A stretch of 64,000 nucleotides of DNA from Bdellovibrio sp. ZAP7 (GTDB taxonomy: Bacteria > Bdellovibrionota > Bdellovibrionia > Bdellovibrionales > Bdellovibrionaceae), in NCBI RefSeq assembly GCF_006874645.1, contig NZ_CP030082.1:310001-374000 (forward strand). The letters run 5' to 3'. Of the stretch, positions 1 through 8,447 are shown one piece after another (within the stretch, counting starts at the first letter, position 1; every line of letters starts with the position of its first letter). The notes under the pieces were generated by a model. The model made no database searches. It saw nothing but the letters and a program-made list of their open reading frames with translations, and had not been told where the DNA came from. The translations under genes and the position numbers were made by a program.

Positions 1-2
1 GC

Positions 3-47
3 AAAGATGGGCGTATTGGACCAAATCCAATGACTGCAGAGTTCTAA
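3..47 (+). CDS. 3' end of an unidentified gene (partial)
   Basis: The frame starting at base 3 reads KDGRIGPNPMTAEF and then stops with TAA at 45-47. The residues look like a normal protein tail, and the stop falls 3 bases from the end of the convergent leftward gene, which is typical gene packing. With only 14 codons visible, no function can be given and the frame could be chance. Confidence 0.4.
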   Translation, partial: KDGRIGPNPMTAEF

Positions 48-49
48 AA

Positions 50-550
50 TTATTCGCGAAAATAATCATAGCGATCCTCTTGTGAAAGATCGCGGTAAAG
101 GGCGGCCCTGCGCCGCTCTTGTAATCGATATTCTATAAAGTTCCAATACACGATTTGATACACCAAAAAGACCACCACTCCGGCGGCAATCATTAAAACC
201 ATTTGCCGATGCGATTCCCAGATATAAACCGCCGAAAACAATAGCAGCGGATGCACCACAAAAAGAAGCGCGTGCAGCCACATCTCCATCGCAGAGCAAA
301 ACTTACGATGAACCCATTCGTCCTTGGTGATAAAGACGCATGAAAATATCGCCATTGAATAGTAAATAGTTTCAGTCGTGGAGTTTTTAGGTGCTAAACC
401 TATGAATAGCAAACAGGAAAGAACTGTTGCTGTATCCATAGGGTGTCCCAATCTTTCCCAGCGGGGCAATCCTCGTTTGTGATGAAAAAAGACTTCATCA
501 ACAAATATCAGAACACCTTGAAGGATAGTGAGAAACAGGAAGACGCTCAT
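50..550 (-). CDS. small multi-pass membrane protein, His/Glu-rich, partner of type III PKS
   Basis: A 166-residue protein with about four or five hydrophobic segments (roughly 1-18, 42-52, 61-75, 92-110, 117-138) and a charged, arginine-rich tail. Acidic and histidine residues cluster at the membrane edges: E19-x3-H23-H24, H36, E78-x2-H81, E89-x3-H93-x6-H100. This spacing resembles metal ligands in membrane oxygenases or heme proteins, but I recognise no family. Its ATG overlaps the stop of the upstream polyketide synthase by 4 bp, so the two are almost certainly translated together. In many bacteria the gene after a type III synthase encodes a tailoring enzyme, often an isoprenylcysteine-methyltransferase-like membrane protein. 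Tailoring of the polyketide is therefore a reasonable inference, not a demonstrated role. Confidence 0.75.
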   Translation of the reverse strand: MSVFLFLTILQGVLIFVDEVFFHHKRGLPRWERLGHPMDTATVLSCLLFIGLAPKNSTTETIYYSMAIFSCVFITKDEWVHRKFCSAMEMWLHALLFVVHPLLLFSAVYIWESHRQMVLMIAAGVVVFLVYQIVYWNFIEYRLQERRRAALYRDLSQEDRYDYFRE

Positions 551-1656
551 AGCTTCTCCATCAGTCCTCCGCAGACAGTCAGACCGGGACCGAATGCGTA
601 ACTAATGATCTGAGTTCCTGACGGTACGTTGTCGTCATGGATGATGGATTCCCACAAGTGGGGGAGAGTTGCTGAAGACATATTGCCCCGGCGATGCAAA
701 AGTCGACGACTGGCTTCAACTTGTGAACTTTTTAATTCTAAGTGATGCGCAACTTGATCAATAATTTTTGGTCCACCAGGGTGAACAGCGAACAGAGCAT
801 TCTTTTGAAGTTTGGAAAGATCATAACCGCGCGTTTTTAGCCAGCGCTCGGTGAATTCGCGAATCTTTGTCCCGACCATCGAGGGAACATCTTTCGACAG
901 AGTCATTTTCATTCCCCAATCGGAAACCATCCATTCCATTGCATCAGCTGTGTTAGGAATAATTTCTTCATAAAGCGAATGAATTTTAAAGCCCGAGTCT
1001 GGTCGTTCGTGACTCATGCGGTAGGCGATACAACCATCAGCGAACAAACTTTGAATCACCATTTGCTCTAGAGATGATTCTTCGGGATTTAAATGCAGGC
1101 TGCATAACTCGGTGTGAACCAAATCCACGCTGCGCTTTTCTCCCAAGATAGATTCATTGGCTAAAAATCCCGCTGCCATTCTTAATGCCGGAAAGGCGCC
1201 ATAGCAGCCCATGTGGTAGGAATGCGTGACGGTGACTGGTTTAGGGGATTTTAGAGCAATAAGCTGAGCAGCACTTGGTGAGACGTATCCTGTGCAGCTG
1301 ACATGAATCATATCGTCAGGATAAGTCCGGGTGTCGTAAATCTGTTTGAAAAGATCTTGCACGATCTTGTGATAGTATTCGTGGCGATGGTGCATGCTGA
1401 CGCCACGCTTGCTGACGGAAATAGGGTAAATTTTATTTTGAGACCAATCGTGCTCGCCGACATCAGGTACAAAAAAATATCTCTGCTGAATTTGTTGCGA
1501 CGAACAACCCACCCTGTGGAGCATTTTTAAATACTCCTCTTTCGTGTGGGATTGTCCATTTTGTGCAAGTTGATGAGCTGTCGAAAGCCAATCAAGACTG
1601 GCATCCTGGGATACCTGATACGGAGGCTCAATGGAGTGAAACTTTCCTAGATACAT
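547..1656 (-). CDS. type III polyketide synthase (chalcone/stilbene synthase family)
   Basis: A 369-residue thiolase-fold enzyme. The Cys-His-Asn triad of type III synthases is visible: Cys151 in HMGCYGA, His292 in VHPGGPK and Asn325 in HRRGNMSSAT. The C-terminal GFGPG-like loop appears as AFGPGLTV. Family members extend an acyl-CoA starter with malonyl-CoA; bacterial relatives usually make alkylresorcinols, alkylpyrones or related phenolic lipids. The product cannot be told from sequence. It is translationally coupled to the small membrane protein downstream (4-bp overlap) and lies 72 bp after ampG on the same strand. Its length is normal for the family. Confidence 0.92.
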   Translation of the reverse strand: MYLGKFHSIEPPYQVSQDASLDWLSTAHQLAQNGQSHTKEEYLKMLHRVGCSSQQIQQRYFFVPDVGEHDWSQNKIYPISVSKRGVSMHHRHEYYHKIVQDLFKQIYDTRTYPDDMIHVSCTGYVSPSAAQLIALKSPKPVTVTHSYHMGCYGAFPALRMAAGFLANESILGEKRSVDLVHTELCSLHLNPEESSLEQMVIQSLFADGCIAYRMSHERPDSGFKIHSLYEEIIPNTADAMEWMVSDWGMKMTLSKDVPSMVGTKIREFTERWLKTRGYDLSKLQKNALFAVHPGGPKIIDQVAHHLELKSSQVEASRRLLHRRGNMSSATLPHLWESIIHDDNVPSGTQIISYAFGPGLTVCGGLMEKL

Positions 1657-1728
1657 GACTCCATGCTAAGGGCCCGCGTACACCTCTTGTAGATCCAGTG
1701 TGAACATACACCGGGGAGGCTAACAATT

Positions 1729-2982
1729 CTAAGAATCAAGAGCCTCATCTGTGTGGTACTTCTTCATGCCTATAAGCATGAGTAATCCCGGTACTGCAAT
1801 CAATGCGCAAGCATAAAAGAAATTCGCCCAACCCAAATGCTTTACCAGATCCCCGGTGAAACCCGAGAAAAAAGTTCTTCCCAAAGTCGCGACACTTGAA
1901 AGAATCGCATATTGAGTTGCTGTGTATTTCTTGTTGCTAAGTGCGGCCATGAAAGCCACGAAGGCTGCGGTTGCCATGCCTGTGCTGATATCTTCAAACA
2001 CGATCACCGCTGCAAAAGGCACGAGTGCATTGCCCGTAAATGTGAGGACTGCGAAAGCTGCCGTGGAGATGGCTTGTAATATACCAAAGACCCACAGACT
2101 GCGATAGATGCCGACATAGTATATTGCGATACCGCCAAAGAACAATCCAACGAGTGACGATGCGGTTCCGAAAACTTTTGCCACCAGTCCGATGTCGGCG
2201 TTCGTAAAACCCATCTGTACATAGAAAGGCTGCAACAGCGCTCCAGCCAGGGCGTCGCCCAGCTTAAACAACAAAACAAACAAAAGAATATAAGCGGCAC
2301 CTGGTCTTCTTAAAAACTCTGCAAAAGGTTCAACTGCTGCCTGATACAATGATTTCGGGGGAGGAGAATCCAGTTTTGGCTCGGGTGCAAAGAATGTCGT
2401 TAAAAGTCCGATACCCATTATAGCAGCCATCAGGAAATACAACTGCCCCCAAGTAATTGGCCAGAACTCGTTGCCCACCATACCGATACCCAAGCCGCCA
2501 GATACCAACATTGCAATTCTATATCCGTAGATATTAAGCGAAGATCCCAAACCCAATTCTTGATTCGAAAGAATCTCACGTCGGTAAGCATCAATCGCGA
2601 TATCTTGAGTGGCACTGAAGAAAGCAATCAATACGGCCATGATCGCCATCAAGCTTAAGTTATTCAAAGGGTTCAAAGTACCTAAGAAAAACAACGATGC
2701 CATTAAAGCGACCTGTGTCGCCATCATCCAACTGCGACGACGCCCCACTTTAAATAAAGTATAGCGATCCAACAGTGGTGACCACAAAAACTTCAACGAA
2801 TAAGACAGTCCCACCCAGCTAAAATAACCGATGGTGCTGATATCAACTTGCTCGCGGGCTAACCACGTTTTCAATGTTCCGCCGGTCAACGCCAGAGGCA
2901 AGCCGCTTGCGAAACCCAGAAACAGGATGATAAGCATATGTTTGCTAAATAGGTCTTTGAGGATATTTTTCTTAGCTGCCAT
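1729..2982 (-). CDS. ampG: AmpG-family muropeptide permease (MFS)
   Basis: A 417-residue major facilitator with about 12 membrane spans. The N-terminus has the AmpG hallmark LGFASGLPLALTGGTLKTW followed by FLWSPLLDRY and GRRRSW. Later segments, such as APEP after span 6, KLGDA, FGILQ and a TATQYAILSS motif, also track Escherichia coli AmpG closely. AmpG imports GlcNAc-anhydroMurNAc peptides across the inner membrane for wall recycling. In a predator it could also take up muropeptides released from prey wall, which is inference. It sits 22 bp after the adenosine-deaminase-like gene on the same strand, so the two may be cotranscribed. Confidence 0.9.
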   Translation of the reverse strand: MAAKKNILKDLFSKHMLIILFLGFASGLPLALTGGTLKTWLAREQVDISTIGYFSWVGLSYSLKFLWSPLLDRYTLFKVGRRRSWMMATQVALMASLFFLGTLNPLNNLSLMAIMAVLIAFFSATQDIAIDAYRREILSNQELGLGSSLNIYGYRIAMLVSGGLGIGMVGNEFWPITWGQLYFLMAAIMGIGLLTTFFAPEPKLDSPPPKSLYQAAVEPFAEFLRRPGAAYILLFVLLFKLGDALAGALLQPFYVQMGFTNADIGLVAKVFGTASSLVGLFFGGIAIYYVGIYRSLWVFGILQAISTAAFAVLTFTGNALVPFAAVIVFEDISTGMATAAFVAFMAALSNKKYTATQYAILSSVATLGRTFFSGFTGDLVKHLGWANFFYACALIAVPGLLMLIGMKKYHTDEALDS

Positions 2983-3004
2983 TACTGTGATGTCTCTCTT
3001 TGTA

Positions 3005-4645
3005 TTACTTAGTCAGGTTCTTAAGTCTTTTGCGCATCGTCCACAACAGGTGACTGATGTAAGGTCTGCGGCTTTCTCCGGTAGTAACCATCAAAAGTTT
3101 TGTGATCTTTAAATTTACGGAATCGGTGTAAAGCAAGATCAGCATTTCGTAAATAAAGTTGGTATTTAAGGTCACGTGATTATCCGTTCCCACGCCCAGT
3201 TGCACACCTTTTTTCTCCCACCACGAGAACGGATGGTCCTTGTAGTCTTCGAATTTTCCAGTGAGTTTATTATTCGAGGAGGGAAGTGAAACCAAGGTCA
3301 CCCCTTTTTGAATCATGCGATTCAAAACATCATGTTGATAGTGCTCCACTTCGCGCGCGGTGTGAAATTTCGCTTTTACCAGCAGAACTTTTTCAGCATC
3401 ATTTAAACGTTCGCCCTTTAAAAGTTTTTCCAGGACGTGGCGGTTGTCAGCCCAATCAAGTTCCGTTAATTCGCGGTACAACGGATCTTTTTCGGTAAAG
3501 CCTTTACCGTCGTCATTGCGTTTGATGAAATCCTGATACAGCCGGTGGAAGTACTTATTGGGATTAATCCCCAGACTGATTCCGTGCTCAAGTGTATCGA
3601 TGTGCCAGATGTTCATGGCATTATCCACGGCTTGAATACCTTTTTTCAGTGTATGCCACGTTTCACCGTGATGCGAGCGGATTTTGAAACCACGATACTG
3701 CAGTTTTCTAAACCCCATCTTCATTTCATTGAAGTGTTCTTTACGATAAAGCTCACGCTCGTCACCCACGGTGTCCGCATCCGTCATCACTTTTTGCAGG
3801 AAAGGATATTTGTCCAACATCTGAACCAGCTCGTCGATCTGGGACATAAAGTGGTCTTTGCGGGTTTTAAAATTTTCTGCGTCAAAGTGATTGGCTTCCT
3901 TACGGAAAGACGGGGAAAGGATAAAACGAAATTCACTGTGCTCATCCTGGAATTTCTTAAAGCCGTCGTACAAACCTAATACAACATCTTCCGGAGTGAC
4001 GTCGTCGATACCAGGAATTTGTTCTGATGAACTGGAAGTCGAACGCGACAGGGAAAACTTAAGACGAACAGAGCCGACGTTAAAGTTTTTCCAAAGGTCG
4101 TTCGCCATGTGATAGGCAGCTTCGGCATGGACTTCGCGATTTATAAAGATCAGTTTTGGAAGATACAGAATTTTAAGATAACGGGCGAAACCTTCGTTTT
4201 CCTGCAGACGAATCAGTTTATCGACGTCCTCAACACTGCGAATTGGTAATGCCTGGGGGCCGTATACTTCGGAAATTTTTTGTTCATAGATCGCTTTATC
4301 AGGACCTTCCAAAAGTTTTTTCAAACGGGGGTAAATGAAATCTGCAGAAATCGCACCGGTCAGATGAATGTGTTCCTCGTTATACTTAAGTGGAAAGTTT
4401 TTAAAGAACTCAAACAATGCGGCCGAGATTGGATGCTTCAGCAAAGTTGTGATCGTGATTTCATTAATTTGAAAGCGGTTCAATAGATTGCGGAAGTCCG
4501 CGACCAATTTGTAAGCTTCCGGATTTCCGTTATTTAAGTCAGATGAAAGCAATAAATCCAATGTATCGGATAGCGAAATCCCATTGGTTTCACTGATGAT
4601 AGTAGTCAGAGCTGCGACCAGCTGATTGTGAATGTCCTTATTCAC
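3005..4645 (-). CDS. adenosine deaminase-family amidohydrolase (long form)
   Basis: A 546-residue member of the adenosine/AMP deaminase superfamily. Metal and catalytic motifs are in order: EEHIHLTGAI with His92 and His94, RSHHGETWH, LEHGISLG, LPSSNNKLTG and VGTDNHVTLNTN. Ordinary adenosine deaminases are about 340 residues. This one has an extra N-terminal helical region of about 85 residues and insertions in the barrel, so the substrate (adenosine, adenine or another purine) is not certain. Purine salvage from prey nucleosides would fit the lifestyle. No signal peptide is seen. The gene leads a leftward run with ampG. Confidence 0.85.
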   Translation of the reverse strand: MNKDIHNQLVAALTTIISETNGISLSDTLDLLLSSDLNNGNPEAYKLVADFRNLLNRFQINEITITTLLKHPISAALFEFFKNFPLKYNEEHIHLTGAISADFIYPRLKKLLEGPDKAIYEQKISEVYGPQALPIRSVEDVDKLIRLQENEGFARYLKILYLPKLIFINREVHAEAAYHMANDLWKNFNVGSVRLKFSLSRSTSSSSEQIPGIDDVTPEDVVLGLYDGFKKFQDEHSEFRFILSPSFRKEANHFDAENFKTRKDHFMSQIDELVQMLDKYPFLQKVMTDADTVGDERELYRKEHFNEMKMGFRKLQYRGFKIRSHHGETWHTLKKGIQAVDNAMNIWHIDTLEHGISLGINPNKYFHRLYQDFIKRNDDGKGFTEKDPLYRELTELDWADNRHVLEKLLKGERLNDAEKVLLVKAKFHTAREVEHYQHDVLNRMIQKGVTLVSLPSSNNKLTGKFEDYKDHPFSWWEKKGVQLGVGTDNHVTLNTNFIYEMLILLYTDSVNLKITKLLMVTTGESRRPYISHLLWTMRKRLKNLTK

Positions 4646-4695
4646 GCAAGCCCCCTTTGTAAAAGGTTAGCTGGGAATAAGGACGATGTACACGA

Positions 4696-5229
4696 CTATC
4701 CCGTTTTTAGGATCAGGTAGGGTGCCCAGTCAGGTGGAACGTGATCGGCACTTATTTCCAGCGCCAAAGTTGGCAGCCAGTTCGGTGCGCGCGGTTCTGT
4801 CAACAATGGCATATTCGCTGTGCGTGGAGTGCGATTCGCTTTTCTTTGGTTGCATTCGCGGCAAGCAGAAACAACATTTGTCCAGTTTTTGGGTCCGTTA
4901 TGAGAGGCAGGTACGACGTGATCAAGGGTGAGCTGTTTGGCGTTGAGTTTGTCGCCGCAGTATTGGCAGGTGTAATTGTCGCGGATATAAACGTTTTCCC
5001 GGCAGAATCGGATAGCGTGGCTACCCCGAGGTTTAACGTATGATTTTAGGCGGAGGACACTGGGGAGCTGAAACCTTCGCTGGAAAGACCTAGCGAATGA
5101 TTCGTGATACTCGAGTATCTCCACTTTATCTTGAAACCACAATATCAAGGCCTTTTGCCAACTTACAACCCGCATGGGTTCGTAGCTTGAGTTTAGCAGT
5201 AAGGACCTCAGTGAGGCCATGTGCTGCAT
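4696..5229 (-). CDS. HNH endonuclease-family protein
   Basis: A protein of about 177 residues with a C-terminal HNH/McrA-type zinc nuclease domain. CQYCGDKL supplies the first Cys pair, LTLDHVVPASHNGPKNWTN the His/Asn catalytic part and CRECNQRK the second Cys pair. The N-terminal half (LLLNSSYEPMRVVSW, KALILWF) is the part usually seen in bacterial HNH proteins related to RNA-guided and phage nucleases but found as stand-alone housekeeping genes. The start is uncertain. A TTG at 5262 opens a longer frame; GGGGGA lies just before ATG 5229 with short spacing, and ATG 5220 has longer spacing. The DNA target is unknown. Nothing suggests a restriction system nearby. Confidence 0.85.
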   Translation of the reverse strand: MQHMASLRSLLLNSSYEPMRVVSWQKALILWFQDKVEILEYHESFARSFQRRFQLPSVLRLKSYVKPRGSHAIRFCRENVYIRDNYTCQYCGDKLNAKQLTLDHVVPASHNGPKNWTNVVSACRECNQRKANRTPRTANMPLLTEPRAPNWLPTLALEISADHVPPDWAPYLILKTG

Positions 5230-5384
5230 GTATCCCCCGTTCTGGTGCGTTCCTATACTCAAGTATATCTAATATTGAGCCGGAAAAACAAGCTCTACGC
5301 CAATTGTGTCGCAGATGAGGGCTTTTATATTGCCAAAAGGCTAGGAAAAGTGGGATACGAACGTATCAAAAAAGGAGACTCATT

Positions 5385-5864
5385 ATGAGAAGAGTATTGG
5401 CATTCAATTACGTTCTAAAAGGCCCAGATGGTCAAATCCTTGATAAATCTGAAAAGGGTCAACCTTTGCCATACCTTGAAGGTGCAGGACAAATCCTTCC
5501 TAAACTTGAAGAAGAAATCAAAGACATGAAAGAAGGCGACAAGAAAAATGTTAAGCTTGCCGCCAAAGATGGTTACGGCGAAATCCGCGACAATATGTTC
5601 ATGGATGTTCCTAAAGAAGAACTAGCTCACCTTCCACAATTGGAACTTGGTGCGCACCTTCGTTTGGAATTGGGCGAAGGCCAACACATCGTACGCGTAA
5701 CAAAAATCACTGACTCTCACGTAACTCTAGATGGCAACCACCCATTGGCTGGCCAAAATCTTGAGTTTGATATTGAGATGGCACTGATCAGACCAGCCAC
5801 ACAAGAAGAAGAACAACACGGCCATCCGCATGGTCTACACGGCGACGCCGGTCACCACCACTAG
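5385..5864 (+). CDS. slyD: FKBP-type peptidyl-prolyl isomerase SlyD
   Basis: A 159-residue SlyD-type protein: an N-terminal half-FKBP strand (LAFNYVLKGPDGQILDKSEK), the inserted-flap chaperone domain (about 65-125) and a short histidine-rich tail (HGHPHGLHGDAGHHH) for nickel or other metal binding. It catalyses proline isomerisation and acts as a cytoplasmic folding chaperone. A strong ribosome site, AAAAAAGGAGA, lies 5-10 bases before the ATG. The gene stands alone and is followed at once by the structured repeat at 5867-5989, which probably forms the 3' end of its transcript. Confidence 0.93.
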   Translation: MRRVLAFNYVLKGPDGQILDKSEKGQPLPYLEGAGQILPKLEEEIKDMKEGDKKNVKLAAKDGYGEIRDNMFMDVPKEELAHLPQLELGAHLRLELGEGQHIVRVTKITDSHVTLDGNHPLAGQNLEFDIEMALIRPATQEEEQHGHPHGLHGDAGHHH

Positions 5865-5866
5865 AA

Positions 5867-5989
5867 CCGTTGGTGAAAATGGCCCGATCGACTGCGTTGT
5901 CGGGCCTTGTCCTCGCTCCGACGTGCCTGGGGCACGCCTGCGCTGTGGGAAGACCCTCCGCCTTGCGCTCGGACCATTTTGACCAACGG
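5867..5989. repeat. structured intergenic repeat, copy 1 (pairs with 31285-31408)
   Basis: A 123-bp element that begins 3 bases after the slyD stop. Its ends, 5867-5882 and 5974-5989, pair over 16 positions with one G-G mismatch. Inside are GGCCCGA...TCGGGCC, GTGC...GCAC and GGG...CCC hairpins. The core is nearly identical to that of the copy after trxB. The five outer stem bases differ between copies but remain complementary. The element lies in the same orientation relative to the upstream gene in both places. Its role (long terminator, 3' stability element or REP-like repeat) is not known from sequence. Confidence 0.85.
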
Positions 5990-6104
5990 CCTTCTGCGAC
6001 GTTTTGTTGGGGGAGGGGAGTTGGTCTTTTAGTTTGGGGAATTTGAATTACTATTTTCGATTTTCGATTGAGTCGATTTTCGAAAAATTTCGGAGAAATT
6101 TTTT

Positions 6105-6596
6105 ATGCCTTCGTTTGATATTGTTTCTGAGTTGAATCTTCAAGAAGTAGATAATGGGATTAATCAGGCTCGTAAAGAGGTTGAGGGTCGTTATGACTTT
6201 AAGGGGAGCAAGGCTGAGATTGGTTGGGATAAAGATAAGAAAGAAATTAGTTTGTCTGCCGAAGATGAATATAAAATCGAACAAATGGGCAGTATCCTTC
6301 AGACGAAATTGCATCGTCGTGGCGTCGATATTAAATCGACGAAGTTTGATAAGATTGAACCTGTTGGTGGTCGAATGCTCCGCCAGAAGGTCACTTTGCA
6401 ACAAGGTATTGACCGCGAAGTTGCTAAGGAAATTATTAAAGCTATTAAAGACGCTAAGTTGAAAGTTCAACCGCAAATCGCAGACGATAAAGTAAAAGTT
6501 TCCGGTAAAAGCATCGATGAATTACAAGAGTGTATTGCTTTGATTCGTTCAGGTGATTATGCGGTTCCATTGCAGTTTAATAATATGAGATCTTAA
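6105..6596 (+). CDS. yajQ: YajQ-family nucleotide-binding protein
   Basis: A 163-residue YajQ/UPF0234 protein. It starts with MPSFDIVSELNLQEVDNGI and has the family pattern NGINQARKEVEGRYDFKGS, ending in RSGDYAVPLQFNNMR. YajQ proteins have two ferredoxin-like domains. They bind nucleotides, with c-di-GMP binding reported in Xanthomonas, and RNA binding has been reported elsewhere. This window also has GGDEF and PilZ proteins, so a c-di-GMP effector role is plausible but not shown. The ribosome site is GGAGAA upstream of ATG 6105. Confidence 0.92.
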   Translation: MPSFDIVSELNLQEVDNGINQARKEVEGRYDFKGSKAEIGWDKDKKEISLSAEDEYKIEQMGSILQTKLHRRGVDIKSTKFDKIEPVGGRMLRQKVTLQQGIDREVAKEIIKAIKDAKLKVQPQIADDKVKVSGKSIDELQECIALIRSGDYAVPLQFNNMRS

Positions 6597-6599
6597 AAT

Positions 6600-6628
6600 T
6601 GGGCTTGCACGGAAATTGGGCTATGCTA
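6600..6628 (+). promoter_or_regulatory. candidate promoter for the RRM gene
   Basis: A TTGGGC -35-like box at 6600-6605, a 17-bp spacer and TATGCT at 6623-6628. This leaves a 5' leader of about 90 bases before GTG 6726. The -35 is weak, so this is only a candidate. A long leader is common for cold-induced RNA-binding proteins. Confidence 0.35.
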
Positions 6629-6725
6629 GCCTTAATCTAGTTTACCCAAGTTCCCCGTGTGAGTATCGATTTTAAGTTGTTCGAAGGCTTCCTCGGGTTT
6701 TTTAAACGACCATAGGAGGTCTTTC

Positions 6726-7073
6726 GTGGCTAAGAAGTTATACGTGGGCAATTTGCCTTACACAGTAGATGATGAATCTCTACACAATCACTTTGCACAA
6801 TTCGGTGCAGTTGATTCCGCAAAAGTTATCATGGATCGCGAAACAGGTCGCTCTAAAGGCTTCGGCTTTGTTGAGATGACTGATGATACTGCAGCTGATG
6901 CAGCTATTGAAAAAGGCAACGGCATCGAAATGAACGGTCGTGCTTTGAATGTTTCTGAGGCTCGTCCTCAAGCGCCTCGCGAAGGCGGCGGTGGTCCTCG
7001 TCGTAGCGGTGGCTTTAATAACAACCGTGGCGGTAACGGTGGCGGCGGTCGTCGCGAATACGGCAATCGCTAA
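6726..7073 (+). CDS. RRM-type RNA-binding protein with glycine-rich tail
   Basis: A 115-residue protein starting with GTG after a strong AGGAGGT site. Residues 1-80 form one RNA-recognition motif: RNP2 is LYVGNLPYTV and RNP1 is KGFGFVEM. The tail, from about residue 85, is rich in Gly, Arg and Asn (GGNGGGGRREYGNR). This is the layout of small bacterial and cyanobacterial RRM proteins, often cold-induced, that bind single-stranded RNA. It is monocistronic with a terminator just downstream. Confidence 0.92.
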   Translation: MAKKLYVGNLPYTVDDESLHNHFAQFGAVDSAKVIMDRETGRSKGFGFVEMTDDTAADAAIEKGNGIEMNGRALNVSEARPQAPREGGGGPRRSGGFNNNRGGNGGGGRREYGNR

Positions 7074-7105
7074 TTGATTTGATCACTATTGTTAATAGTA
7101 ATTTA

Positions 7106-7137
7106 GAGCCCTGAGGAAAAACACCTTGGGGCTTTTT
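7106..7137 (+). terminator. Rho-independent terminator of the RRM gene
   Basis: Stem AGCCCTGAGG / CCTTGGGGCT with two wobble pairs and a loop of AAAAACA, followed by a run of T. It lies about 33 bases after the RRM stop. Confidence 0.85.
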
Positions 7138-7184
7138 CGTTCTGGTCTTGAACAAAGATCCTTAAAGATGTCTGATAGTTCTCT

Positions 7185-7784
7185 ATGAGAACTCTAATTA
7201 TCACGTTTTTCCTTTTATTCTCGTCACTTTCATTCGCACAAAAGAAATTGATTGTCCTGGGGGATTCTATCACTGAGGGCTACGGCGTTTCTAAAGAGGC
7301 GGCTTATCCAGCTTTGCTTGAAAAGAAATTGCACGATACTGGCAAAAAAGAATGGACCATCATAAATGCGGGTGTAAGTGGCTCGACAACGGCTTCGGGA
7401 ATTTCGCGCATGAAGTGGTTGTTTAAATCAAAACCCGACATCGTGTTTTTGGCTTTGGGAGCAAACGATGGTTTGCGTGGTTTGAAAGTGGAAGAAAGTC
7501 AGAAAAATCTGGCGTCCGCTATCGAGTATGCGCAGAAAGAAAAAGTCGAAGTGATTTTGGGTGGCCTTTACATGCCACCTAATTACGGCGCGGACTATAC
7601 CTCCAAGTTTAAAAAAATGTACGAGGATTTGGCCAAGAAATACAAACTGACTTTTATTCCGTTCATTTTGGACAAAGTTGCGGGCAATCCAAAATACAAT
7701 CTCGCTGATGGCATTCATCCTAATGAGGAAGGCCATAAAATTATCGCAGACACGATCTTTAATGCATTGAAAGGCAAGTTATGA
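7185..7784 (+). CDS. secreted SGNH-type esterase/lysophospholipase (TesA-like)
   Basis: A 199-residue protein with a signal peptide (MRTLIITFFLLFSSLSFAQ) and SGNH blocks in order: GDSITEGYGV (block I, nucleophile Ser), a Gly in INAGVSG (block II), GANDGLRG (block III) and DGIHPNEEGH (block V, Asp-x2-His). It matches the arylesterase / TesA (thioesterase I, lysophospholipase L1) group and should act in the periplasm on acyl esters. Its stop overlaps the start of the ABC ATPase by 4 bp. In E. coli tesA lies next to ybbA-ybbP, though divergently; here all three share one operon. Confidence 0.9.
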   Translation: MRTLIITFFLLFSSLSFAQKKLIVLGDSITEGYGVSKEAAYPALLEKKLHDTGKKEWTIINAGVSGSTTASGISRMKWLFKSKPDIVFLALGANDGLRGLKVEESQKNLASAIEYAQKEKVEVILGGLYMPPNYGADYTSKFKKMYEDLAKKYKLTFIPFILDKVAGNPKYNLADGIHPNEEGHKIIADTIFNALKGKL

Positions 7785-8446
7785 GCTTAACCCTGAACGA
7801 CATCCGTAAAAGTTTTCATCAAGGCGATGCTGAGGTCGCAGTCCTAAAGGGGTTGAATGTCACGATTGAACCAGGGCAGATTGTTTCCATCGTTGGACAA
7901 TCGGGAAGTGGGAAATCGACTTTGCTTTCTATCTTGGCGGGACTAGAGCGCGCAGACCGTGGGGAAATCCTTGTGGATAAGGTGAATTTGTCACCTATGA
8001 CCGAACAGCAGTTAACGTTGTTTCGTGCTCAAAATATTTCCATCGTGTTTCAACAGTACCATTTGATTGCGCATTTAACGGCTTTGGAAAATGTGTCACT
8101 GGCTTTGGAAATTCTAAAAATGGAAAATCCTAAACAACGTGCCGAAGAAGCTTTGCGTGAGCTGGGATTGGGACATCGCCTGGATCATTTCCCCAGTCAG
8201 CTGAGCGGGGGAGAATGTCAGCGTGTTGCGATTGCTCGCGCCCTGGTGGTGAAGCCGCGTATTTTACTTGCTGACGAGCCAAGTGGAAATTTGGATACGC
8301 ATACGGGAGATAAAGTGATGGATGTCTTTTTCGAAGTTGTTCGCAAGCACAACATCACGACTATTCTGGTTACCCACAGTGAAACCCTGGCTCGCCGCTG
8401 TCAGCGCATTCTTCGTTTGGAAGATGGCGTATTAAAGGATCAGTAA
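7781..8446 (+). CDS. ybbA: ABC transporter ATP-binding protein (YbbA/LolD type)
   Basis: A 221-residue ATPase with Walker A GQSGSGKST, Q-loop VFQQYHL, signature LSGGECQRVAIARAL and Walker B ILLADEPSGNLD, with an H-loop in LVTHS. The MacB/LolD/FtsE-type sequence and the neighbouring FtsX-fold permease indicate a mechanotransmission-type ABC system rather than a classic importer. It is coupled to tesA (4-bp overlap) and separated from the permease by one base. Confidence 0.92.
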   Translation: MSLTLNDIRKSFHQGDAEVAVLKGLNVTIEPGQIVSIVGQSGSGKSTLLSILAGLERADRGEILVDKVNLSPMTEQQLTLFRAQNISIVFQQYHLIAHLTALENVSLALEILKMENPKQRAEEALRELGLGHRLDHFPSQLSGGECQRVAIARALVVKPRILLADEPSGNLDTHTGDKVMDVFFEVVRKHNITTILVTHSETLARRCQRILRLEDGVLKDQ

Positions 8447-8447
8447 A

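Noticed and set aside
4696-5229. HNH protein as part of a restriction or CRISPR-type defence system
   Set aside because: Neighbours are housekeeping genes and the protein has the layout of common stand-alone HNH proteins.
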